A stretch of DNA of 64,000 bases from Tolypeutes matacus (Eukaryota; Chordata; Mammalia; Cingulata; Chlamyphoridae), in contig JAKSZT010054304.1 in assembly GCA_026826555.1 (NCBI GenBank), positions 34,589,424 through 34,653,423 of the forward strand, written 5' to 3'. Shown piece after piece: positions 12,665 through 21,484 of the stretch. A program made the translations under genes and the position numbers. The notes beneath the pieces were generated by a model. The model was given only the letters and a program-made list of their open reading frames with translations, was not told the origin of the DNA and made no database searches. Numbering within the stretch: the first letter of the stretch is position 1; each line of letters starts with the position of its first letter.

Positions 12665-12881
12665 TAGGGGTTCTTAAACTTTTTCATTCTATGGACCTCT
12701 TTGTCAGTCAGGAGAAATTAATACTACTGTAATTTATTTACTGCAAACATTCATAAGTGAAGGAAATGCTAGATTTCAGTTAAAGTTCAGAGAAAATAAA
12801 GATAGTAAGTTGATTTTTTTCAATTCAAGCTCACGTACCCCCTGAAATCTTTGTCCATGGACCCCTTGTTAAGTACCGCTG
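12665..12881. mobile_element. hAT-type MITE, second copy
   Basis: It is the same family as 5293-5504. The start is taggggttcttaaac and the end gttaagtaccgctg. The interior is shared: 'catggacc', 'aatactactgtaattta', 'cattcataagtgaaggaaatgc' and 'gttgatttttttcaattcaa'. The flanks ctctagag (12657-12664) and ttctaata (12882-12889) match at only 4 of 8 positions, so the target duplication has decayed. It is non-autonomous, with no transposase. Confidence 0.75.
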
Positions 12882-13829
12882 TTCTAATATGAGTAAGCTG
12901 GAAGAAGAGAAGGATCACAGAGTAGGATGTTTCAAATGGAGATTTTGGTGGTGCATTACCTGATGATAACAAAGTCTGGGTTGTAACAAAAGGAGTAGGT
13001 GGCTAACGTGTAAGAGAAGAATATGAAAGTGAAATAAAAGAATGGACAAACCAGGGTTTTTGATGAGTCATCCATATGATTGCTAAAGTTCCCAGGAGAG
13101 ATGAATGGTGTGGGGTGGAGAGAATATAGGGAGTCAGGTAGCAATATCTTCAATAAATGGGAAGTCCATGTAAAAAGATACATAAAGGACAACAACAAGA
13201 GGATGAGGGCATAGCAAGATGACATTGCTTCAAAGGAACTGTGAATTTTGAAAGTTTTTGGAGAAAGAAATGATTTGGAAGCAGCAATGCGGAACAAAGA
13301 GAATGCTAGCCTCCTCTTCTGTCCCAGAGACAGCTGCGAGGCACCCTGAGAGGGAAGGATGGAAGAAGAAGTGGCTAATTAGGACACATAACATTAGATG
13401 TTAGTCCTGACAGTAATGGATGTCTTAGGAAACTTGGATTGTAGGTAATGGTTGACCATTCTCTTCGAAGAGCTGGTGTGGTGATGGAGAATGCAAACGT
13501 GGCATGGTCCAGCTATTAGACACTGACATGGTCCCAGAAAAAAATGATGTAAAAAACATGCTGTAACACAGAAGAAATTCATATATATTTAAAATATTTG
13601 TTCTATCACTTGCATATTTTATGGAATGGTTGAATGGTAAAATCTTTTTTAGTTCTGTCAGTTACATAGGAAGTCTCATAGGATTCCTGCTTCTGTCTTT
13701 TATGGGATATTTCTCTCTCTATTAAGAGGAGGTGGGTAGAAACTTAGAGAATGAAATTTTCAAGTTAGAATAGTAAACACATTCCCAGTAGTTGGTTTCA
13801 GACACTTTTTTTTTCCTTTTTATTTTCAG
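12882..13829. other. Low-copy DNA, nothing recognised
   Basis: No gene is recognised. The minus-strand frame at 12956-13297 (113 codons) is hydrophobic and T-rich, without a domain or a conserved-looking start. I regard it as chance. Confidence 0.3.
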
Positions 13830-14042
13830 ATTGAACTGTAGAGGGCAAAGCATCTCCTTGGGAAACCATGGAAGAGGACTATTATTTTGAATCTAAATTC
13901 TGAGTGACTGGAGGAATGGAGCTTCTCATAAAAGACACTGGCCTCAGCAACACAAGTTTGGAAAAGAACATCATGGGGTTAGTAGAAAATGGACAATAAG
14001 AGAATGAAGAAAACAGAGGCAAGAGACTAAGCTTCAATAATT
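13830..14042 (+). other. Exon-like block with good splice-site matches
   Basis: A pyrimidine tract (13805-13826, nearly all T and C) ends in CAG at 13827-13829. After 213 bp, a GTAAGT donor stands at 14043-14048. The block has stops in every frame. The longest start (accATGG at about 13866) gives only a short peptide. It would therefore be a non-coding or UTR exon if it is real. An AATAAA lies downstream near 14109. Such pairs also occur by chance, and nothing else supports transcription. Confidence 0.2.
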
Positions 14043-14534
14043 GTAAGTGAGGGGATTTAATGTTAGAACTCCATTGTTTGTTTATAGCTTGTTGTGTGTA
14101 ATTATGCTAATAAACATATAGTAAACTTTTAAATTTTGGTTTCAGAATGTTGGGTTTAGTTATTCTCAACTACTTCCTTTGTTACTTTCCCCACTATAGT
14201 CTTGAGACAAAGAATATCTTCTTTTGTTAAATATAGATATCTGGACTGAGTTGAACTTAAGATGACAATTGCAGTCAAGATTCAGTACTCAGAATGGGCA
14301 TACCAGTTAAGCACTGCCATTTTTAGAATGTTGTTTTAATAAGGCTTATTCCTGTCTGGGTCGGCAGCATTTTACATATGCAATCACCAGGCTGTGAGTA
14401 TGAACAGTTATTTCCATGACAACCAGGACTGACTGACTTGCCTTTCAGAAATGGTAAAGATTCAGCATGTTTGTAGATTATACCTCTGTTTCTCAATGAC
14501 TTTGTAGAAGGTCATATACTTTTGGTAAATGGCT
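14043..14534. other. Low-copy DNA, nothing recognised
   Basis: No gene or nameable repeat is recognisable between the exon-like block and the next MIR. Confidence 0.35.
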
Positions 14535-14735
14535 CCTTGTGGTACAGAAAGACCACTGACTAAGAAAAAAAAAATTGCAGTTAAGCTCTAGTTGCATCTC
14601 TCCTTGAGCCAGGCTATAACCTCAGGCAAGTCTCAAGCTATCAAAACCTCAGCTTCTTTACCCTTTTAATAGGAAGCTATATGCTAGATCAAATAACATT
14701 TAAGGTTGTTCATAGTTCTAAATGTCTCAGATTTC
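14535..14735 (+). repeat. MIR-type SINE
   Basis: The order 'ccactgactaag ... aacctcaggcaagtctcaagct ... aacctcagcttctttaccc ... atgctagatcaaataac' follows the MIR core in sense orientation, with strong divergence and a small A-run insertion. Confidence 0.5.
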
Positions 14736-14773
14736 ATCAATCTAAATATTTTTAGCATGTTGAGTAAGATAGT

Positions 14774-15477
14774 TGTTTTAGTTTGCCAAAAGACTGCCGA
14801 TGCAAAGTACCAGAAATGTATTGGCTTTTATAATGGGGATTTATTTGACATGAAAGCTTACAGTCCCAAGGCTGTGAAAAGTCCAAATCAAGGTACCATA
14901 AAAGGTGCTTTCTCACCAAAGTCAGCTGTCACATTTTGAAGCAAGATGGCCACCAATCTCTGCTGAGGTTTGAGTTCAGCTGAGGGCAACCAGGCATAGG
15001 ACTTTCTCTTCCTGGGCCTCAACTATCAGTCTTCGGTGTGCCTCATTCTCCCAAGTTCAGCTGTGAGCTATTAGGCATATGGCTTGTTTCTCTCTGGGCC
15101 TCAGCTCTTTGAGTCTCTCAGGGGCTTTCCTTCTCTTGAGCTGCTCTGTGGACCCAGCCTCTTGGGGGCTTCATGCTTTAAGCATCCTCTAGTCTTCTCT
15201 CAGATGGCAGTATCAAAAGATGGCAGTGTCTTCTCTCTATCTCCTTCTTTCTTTCTCTCTGTGTCTCTGTTTTTATCAGACTCAGAAGAGGGCAGAGACT
15301 CAACATGAATCATGCCCCACTGACATAGTCCAATCAAAAGTCTTAAAAGTGATCCAATCAAAGATCCCTCAACTGAATTTAATGCAATCAAAGGGTATCA
15401 CACCCACAGGAATAGATCAGTTTAAAAACATAATCTTTCTTTTTTGGGGATTCATAAAATAATTTCAAACTACCACA
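14774..15477 (-). repeat. Solo LTR, ~680-bp ERVL/MaLR-like family, copy 3
   Basis: This is the best-preserved copy, 704 bp from TGTTTTAGTTTGCC to AAACTACCACA, with perfect atagt duplications (14769-14773 and 15478-15482). The two ends also form a short imperfect inverted repeat (tgttttagtttg against tgtggtagtttg). It shares all the landmark blocks of copies 1 and 2. The right-hand atagt is also the start of the target duplication of the neighbouring 15490-16388 insertion. Confidence 0.9.
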
Positions 15478-15489
15478 ATAGTCTATCCA

Positions 15490-16388
15490 ATGCAAACATT
15501 CTCGCTATCCTGATTTTGTGATTATCAGGGTAGGCTAAACATTTGCTATATTAGAAACCATGCTTATGTCCCCAGACCTAGTTTTTCCTCCTTAGGTCTG
15601 GCTTTTAGAATGCTGGTGATAAACTAAGCCTGATTTATTATATGACTATCCTGTAAGGGAAATGACTGTAACTCTAGGTATCTTTGGTCAACCTTAAGAG
15701 ATATAGCAGGGGGACAGATGTGGCTCAAATGGTTGGACATCTGTCTCCCATATGGAGGGGCATGGGTTTGATCCCTGGGACCTCCCGGTAAAAATAAAAA
15801 AAAGAAAAATATAGAAGGTGTGTGGGTCACCAGGCCCTGCGTGGGTGTGCCTCCAGACTCAGCAAGTGGGTGTGCCACCAGGCTCTGTGAGCCACGCAGC
15901 AAGATGATGATGTAACAGGAGAGAGATACAAGGGAGAGCCAAAATGAGATGCACCAAAAAAACCGAAAACTAAGGTGGCGCAGGTGGTGGGGGGCCTCTC
16001 TCCCACATGGGAGGTTCTGAGGATCAAATCCCAGTAAAGACAGGAGGAGAAAGATGAGAAAAGAGAGCAGGAAACGTACACAGAGAATTGCCCAGTGAAT
16101 GGACACAAAAACAGAAAAAATGGGAAGGGGGGCGGTATAAAATGGATAAAAGTAAGTAAGTAAATAAATAAATCCTTTAAAAAAATTATAGGGGAGTAAG
16201 ATACGGACTATAGTTAGTAGTAATACTTTGACGATGCTCTTTCATAATGTATTTGTGGTGGGGTGATGTGTGGGAGCCCTGTATGATGTTACGTATGTTT
16301 GCTTTGTAAGTTCACAATGTTTACTGAGCACTTATTGTTTATGTATGTTCATGTATGAATGATATACTTCAACAAATTGTTTAAAAAA
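15490..16388 (+). mobile_element. Poly(A) retro-insertion (L1-like 3' end) next to the LTR
   Basis: This 899-bp block is bounded by atagtctatcca on both sides (15478-15489 and 16389-16400), a 12-bp target duplication. Its right end is a short A-run preceded by 'gatatacttcaacaaattgttt', as expected of an L1-mobilised RNA. It has no coding frame of its own. The left part (15490-15707) and right part (16188-16380) look like one L1-type 3' UTR split by a SINE. The family name is uncertain. Confidence 0.7.
15708..16187 (+). repeat. DAS-type SINE, dimeric form
   Basis: A tRNA-like head starts near 15709 with an A-box-like 'tgtggctcaaatggttgg' and a B-box-like 'gggtttgatccct', followed by an A-rich linker. 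A spacer rich in 'gggtgtgcc' repeats comes next. A second, shorter tRNA-like unit ('ggcgcaggtggtgggg ... ggatcaaatcccagta') lies at about 15974-16032, and then a purine-rich tail ending in (TAAA)n. This is the tRNA-derived SINE type of xenarthrans. The long minus-strand frames here (15624-16106, 15827-16108) are shadows of it. Confidence 0.8.
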
Positions 16389-16400
16389 ATAGTCTATCCA

Positions 16401-17196
16401 CTTACTCTATAATTCTATCACTTTTAACATTTTGTGAATTCTCTTTTTGTCTTGCCTTGGCATTGGTTTGAATCATAAAGAAAACCCAGTTTTAGAAATT
16501 TATATTTCACCTAGTTTATTCTCTGGACTTTGATTAAAAAAAAAAAAAGAAAGAAATCAACATTTTAGGGGTTAAAAATTATCCATGAAGAAAAATAACT
16601 AAAATTGTTTTGAGCATTTGCTTTATTGGTATAATTTTTCCAGGTAATGGATTTAAATGTTTCAACTCTCATCTGATATACTTATGTAGGCTGGAATTTT
16701 TTTTAAACATCAAAGCATGCACTTCAACCAGCAGTTGATTTTTTTTATTATTGTTCATGATAGAAATATGAACTAATTCTGCTTTGTGAATTTGTTCTTT
16801 GTTCTTCCTGACTGTGGGTAGTGGCTGGCCATCATTTTAGCTATCATTTATAAAATAGTTCTCTAACTCCTGATTTTTGTGTAACATCAAGCAATGTTTC
16901 ATAATGAATAGTTTTGTCTGTTCATGTTCAAATGCCCTATTTCTTTCACCATTTGAAAAGCTACCTATGATAGTATGGTTTCAATTGTCAGACGTCCTCT
17001 TTTTTAAAAAATAGATTGACCTACATTTTAGATGTTTTACTACTCAAAAGCTTTGAAAGAACTTTTGCATAACACTTAGTCATTGCCCTTTCACGATCTC
17101 CCTTTCCTCCAGGTCCCAGTTAGGCTCCTTGGGTAACTGGTCATCACTTTCACTGATAAGGAGGCACAACACTGATTTGTTGGTTGCCTGCTGTGG
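16401..17196. other. AT-rich low-copy DNA
   Basis: No gene or nameable repeat. Confidence 0.35.
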
Positions 17197-17201
17197 AGTC
17201 C

Positions 17202-17622
17202 TGTGGTGGATTGAATTAGTACCTGAATTTAGACATGATTTTGGTCTTGATTCGCATCTCTCTGGGTATGAACCCATTGTAAATAGGATTTCTTGAAGAT
17301 ATTATTTTAGTTAAGATGTTGCTCAACTGAATGAGATTGGGCCTTCTTCTGGAATCCTGGAGCCCTTCATAAGCAGAGGAAATTCAGACATAATGAGACA
17401 AAACCTTGAGGAGGAAGCTGGAAGTCAACAAAACTTGGAAGAGAATGGAGAGGACATCATCATGTGATGGGAAAGCCAAGGAAAACAAGGATTACTGGCC
17501 AGCCAGAATGCTACCAACCCTGGGAGGAAACAGTCTCTAAAACTGGGAGCCAATAAATTCCTGTTGTTTAAGGCAAAACCAGCTTGTGGTATTTGTGATT
17601 GCTGCCTAGCAAAACTAAGACA
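17202..17622 (+). repeat. MaLR-like solo LTR, sense
   Basis: The element runs from 'tgtggtggattgaatt' to 'aaaactaagaca' and has an internal 'ccaataaattcctgttgttta' (polyadenylation signal followed by the usual MaLR 3' part) and 'gatgggaaagccaagg'. A closely similar copy is 55497-55946. The flanks agtcc (17197-17201) and, after 17622, aagtcc (17623-17628) suggest a 5-bp duplication with one extra base. Confidence 0.75.
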
Positions 17623-17628
17623 AAGTCC

Positions 17629-18829
17629 AAATATGGACTTGCTTCATTTGTGCCTTTGGTTCATTTTTGACTTAGGTTTGTCTTTTTCACTTACATATTT
17701 TTTGTTTGTTCACTTTTTCACCTTTATTTCCTCCTCTTTTCTCTCTCTGTTCTGTCATTCCCTTAATCCCTTTTATAAGGTCTTCCAATATTTCCCTTTC
17801 CATAACCATAAATATTCTTAGACTTCCATCTGTACTCATGTGCTTATCTTTATCTTCTCTCATTTTATTTATAAATTTCATGGCCATATGACCTGTGCAG
17901 TTGGACAGGCCTCACATATCCAAGGACCCCACACTTGATTTAATATTCTGCTGTTGCCATCTTGAAATTTTTAATTAGTTTTCAACAAGGGGTCTTTTCA
18001 CTTTGCACTGGGCCCACAAATTATGTAGCTGGCTCTAGTTGTAGCCAGGTTTATTTTTTATATTCTTCTAGTTGGTTAAGTGGTTTTTATGTTCATCTCT
18101 AATTATTTTCCAGTCTTCATCATGTTTTATCATTTGTTTCCTTCCTGTGGTACATCATTTTGACTGCTATTTGAATGTAGCCACATTTAGTTCTGTTTGT
18201 TTCTCACATCCTTCAGGAAAACTTAACTTTATAGAAAATTGTATATGGTCAACTCTTGATTAGCTGCCCTGACTAAGGAAGAAGGGAGTGAGAGAATCAA
18301 TGAAGATTATAATTCACATAGGGAATAATCATTTTGGAGAACATTGTGTGGTTTTTATACCTTCAGGAGATTTACCTTTTTATTCATATTTGCTCAGGTT
18401 AATTGGTTTGCACTCCCTGAATACACAATAATTGGTGTTCAGGGGAGCCCACTGAGTGACAGAAGTTAGCTGACCTGAGTTTAAATGTTCTCTCCTAATA
18501 AGAGATAGTACTTATCCTTGTATTTTAGTGTTTAGATATATGAAAAATGAATTATTTTTGGTTTTCACAGGTTTATCTGAGGGGGTTAGTGGTATGTAAA
18601 GACTTTTCTAATAATATTCAGGCACCTTTTTTGTTTTGACAAATCAAGTGATCTATTCTCATCTTTTTATGTAATGGTGGTTTGAGTTACTTTAGCCAAT
18701 GATATTATCTGCCTGGAAGCATTTAAATAGTAATGAAGTCTGATGTGGTTGACTTAGCTACCCAGCTGTAAGTTACCTTTATTTTTTTGTTTGTTTTGTT
18801 TTGTTTTGTTTTAACAAATCCTTTTATAG
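17629..18829. other. Low-copy DNA, nothing recognised
   Basis: The T-rich stretch at 17640-17890 creates long hydrophobic frames on both strands (for example 17564-17821) without any domain. No gene. Confidence 0.35.
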
Positions 18830-19065
18830 ACTTATTAGGTGTCAGGAAACTGTTTTAAGCACTTTAAAAACACTAATTCATTTAATCCTATGGCATAACT
18901 ACTTCTAATTATTTCCATTCTATAGTTAAAGAAACTGAGGCAAAATTGTTACATAATTTTCCCAAAGACAGCCATCAAATGCTGAAATGAGGATTTGAAC
19001 CCAGGCAGTCTAGCATGAGTCTCTGTGTCTAGCCTCCACATCATCCTGCTGTTCTAAAATATAAC
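18830..19065 (-). repeat. MIR SINE, antisense, fairly complete
   Basis: The order is 'ctgttttaagcactttaaaa', 'aattcatttaatcctatggc', 'ttccattctatagttaaaga', 'aactgaggcaaaa', then 'gatttgaacccaggcagtct'. This is the reverse complement of MIR from its 3' core to the B-box region. Confidence 0.8.
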
Positions 19066-19835
19066 CTGTTTAATTTTATCTATTCAACCCCTGTAGAGTT
19101 GGAAGCCTAAATAACAGGCAGCATAAAGCCTATCACAGTAAGGAACTTTCTAGAAGTATCTATTTCTATTTCTTTAACTTTTCTCCAGTGGGAAATACAT
19201 AAAAAAACAATATACGTGAAGGTGGAAAAAACAAACAAACCTAGATACTAAAACTGCATGTAACTCTAAAGCAGAAATATTTGAGATGCTATCCTGGGTC
19301 TTACAAGACAAAGACTTAACAGTATATTCCTGGGACCTAACGTTAAAGAGATGCTCCTTTAACTGTCAGAATCCATTTTGGAAGTTTGTGATCACAGCTG
19401 GTGACATTGGTGACATCTATTATCTGTTGCCATACTTTTTCTTTTTGCTAGACTTTACAGAATATGGAGTTAGATGGCCAATCAATGTGCTGCATCAGTA
19501 TCAATAGATCTCCATAAGCATTCCATTAGGCCCAGGGGCCTTTCCATTTCTCAGTCCTGTCTGGGCTTTGCACAATCTTTCATGAAAAAAGAGAGTTTGG
19601 GGATTATTTTCACTACCTGTAGTTTCTTGTGGACAAATGAATCCCCTGTTATTGTAGAAATCTAGTCAATAAAACTGTCAAAACTCTTAAAACATTGAGA
19701 GTAGAGCCAAGTTCAGTGTATTTAACCTCTGTTGAGTTCTGAGTATGAAATATAAAAGAAGGAGCTGATATTTATAAGAAAGGGCCATAAAGTTTGAAAA
19801 AAAAAGTTAAAAATTTAGAGGATAGAAAAAAGCCC
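19066..19835. other. Low-copy DNA, nothing recognised
   Basis: Frames at 19286-19507 and 19474-19665 (plus) lack any domain and splice context. I call no gene. Confidence 0.35.
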
Positions 19836-19945
19836 TAGACTTGAAGTTGGGAGATCATGGTTCTTGGCTTGGTTCTGCCACTAAGAATCCTGGAGGTTAG
19901 TTAACTCTTTCTGCAAAATTAGGGGATTTAACCTGATGATTGTTA
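19836..19945 (+). repeat. MIR SINE 5' part
   Basis: 'agatcatggttcttggcttg' and 'gttctgccactaagaatcc', followed by 'ttaactctttctgcaaaatt', follow the MIR order in sense orientation. It is short and diverged. Confidence 0.5.
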
Positions 19946-20656
19946 GTGTACATAGCAGCCCCAGATTTGGAATTTTCTGACTTCAGTACAATTTTAGTCA
20001 CACAAGTCCATTTCTATCCAAGGTGGATAGACACCTAGGGAATTCACATAATGAAAAATCATATGAGCAATGGGATATGGCAATTATTATTATGAGATCT
20101 ATTTCTTTCTTTTCTGACTCCTTCTCTTCTTCTCACTTGCCCTCCACCCTCCTGCCCCCAATAGCAAGTGAGAACCTATATGTCAGCTCTGCTCCTATTC
20201 TAGAACTTAGGAAGTTTTTCTCTCTTCTCTTGATCTCCTACATATCTTAATTTCTCTCTTAGAATTCTAGAAGTTATGCCCATCCAAAATAACACTTTCT
20301 GTATGAGTCAGGGTAATATTACTTGCTATACAGATGAATACCAAATATGAGTGGTTTTACATAAATAGAGTAATCTTGGTCAACGGATTTCCTTCAAAGA
20401 TCCAGCCTCTTTCCATCTTGTATCTCTACCATCTTCTATATCCCTGTCAGAGTCACCATGTTTGTCTGTAGCAAGATAATAGAATGGGAAAACCATGGAG
20501 TACCATGAGTGGAAGCTTTTTATGGGCCAAACTTGGACATGGTGAACATTGCTTTTGTTCATATTCCATCTTTATCCAAGGAGTCTGGGAAAGTTAATAG
20601 ATAGTATAGTCCTTGGCCTAGGAAGAAGAGGAAATTAGTTTGATGAACATCTAGTC
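19946..20656. other. Low-copy DNA, nothing recognised
   Basis: No gene or nameable repeat. The frames at 20023-20250 and 20380-20562 have no domain. Confidence 0.35.
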
Positions 20657-20843
20657 TAGTGGATTTTGAATTTTAGGGTAGTCAGAATTACCTGGAAGGC
20701 TTGTTGCAACACAAATTGCTAAACCCCATCCCAGAGTTTCTGATTCAGCAGGTCTAGAGTGGGCCAAAGAATTTGTATTTCTAACAAGTTCCTAGGAAAT
20801 GTTAATGTTGAGGATCTAGGGACATTTACTTTGAGAACCATTG
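20657..20843 (+). mobile_element. MER5A: MER5A hAT MITE
   Basis: The blocks 'cagaattacctggaaggctt', 'ttgctaaaccccatccc', 'agagtttctgattcagcagg' and 'tttgtatttctaacaagttc' and the end 'ctttgagaaccattg' match MER5A in order and length (187 bp). The flanks atctagtc (20649-20656) and agttagtc (20844-20851) agree at 6 of 8 positions, a decayed hAT target duplication. Confidence 0.85.
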
Positions 20844-20969
20844 AGTTAGTCAGTTTTGCTACACTTTTTAATCACATGGTATATTAATATTTTTTGAGGA
20901 ATTCTAGTTTTTATTTGAGGGAGGGGAAGTGAGAATAATTGAATGAGTAGGAACTTGTCTTGAGAGGAA

Positions 20970-21165
20970 GTGGGGGCTCAGAGCACAGGTGGCCTGGGTT
21001 CTTGGCTTGGCTTGTTAAGTTATTAGCTGCATGTCCCTTGCAAGTAACTTCATTCTGTGCCTGGCTTCCTGTCTGTGACAAGAGAATGGTAATAGTATCA
21101 GTCCTGCCTAAAACAAGGAACTGTTGAGGATCAAATGAGATAAATATGGGTGAAACAATTTTCTT
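20970..21165 (+). repeat. MIR SINE
   Basis: 'ggcctgggttcttggcttgg', 'agttattagctgcatgtcc', 'ttgcaagtaacttcattctg' and 'gaggatcaaatgagataaat' follow the MIR order in sense orientation. The young L1 insertion at 21180 landed at its 3' edge. Confidence 0.65.
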
Positions 21166-21179
21166 AAAACTGACTCATG

Positions 21180-21470
21180 GGTAATCTAAGCACCTCTTAA
21201 AATATATGTATATATATATATATATATAAACAACATTTTTGTAAGCAAATACACATATATGCATATATATTTATATATCATTTTGCAAATGTTTGTATGT
21301 ATTGTGAGAATTTTGATTTTTACCCATAATAAAAAAAAAAAAAAAAAGGAAAAAAAAAAAATTCTTGATGGAAACCATCTTCCTGAGAAAAATTCAGTTT
21401 CTATGGAAATATAATACAAAACCTTAATAAAATGCTATGACAATTGTATGGTAAAAAAAAAAAAAAAAAA
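21180..21470 (+). mobile_element. Young 5'-truncated L1 3' end with a probable 3' transduction
   Basis: The insertion is flanked by aaaactgactcatg on both sides (21166-21179 and 21471-21484), a perfect 14-bp target duplication. Its first part (to ~21330) is nearly identical to 30314-30456, the 3' end of the retroelement nested in the 27-34 kb L1, including 'atctaagcacctcttaaaat' and 'gagaattttgatttttaccc'. An A-rich stretch (about 21331-21360) follows, then ~90 bp that the other copy lacks (about 21361-21450). That segment contains AATAAA near 21426 and ends in a second poly(A). This is the layout of an L1 3' transduction, where readthrough past the element's own signal carries flanking DNA along. 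Confidence 0.75.
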
Positions 21471-21484
21471 AAAACTGACTCATG

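Noticed and set aside
15624..16106. 160-codon open frame on the minus strand
   Set aside because: It lies antisense across a SINE and its host retro-insertion, and has no domain or promoter.
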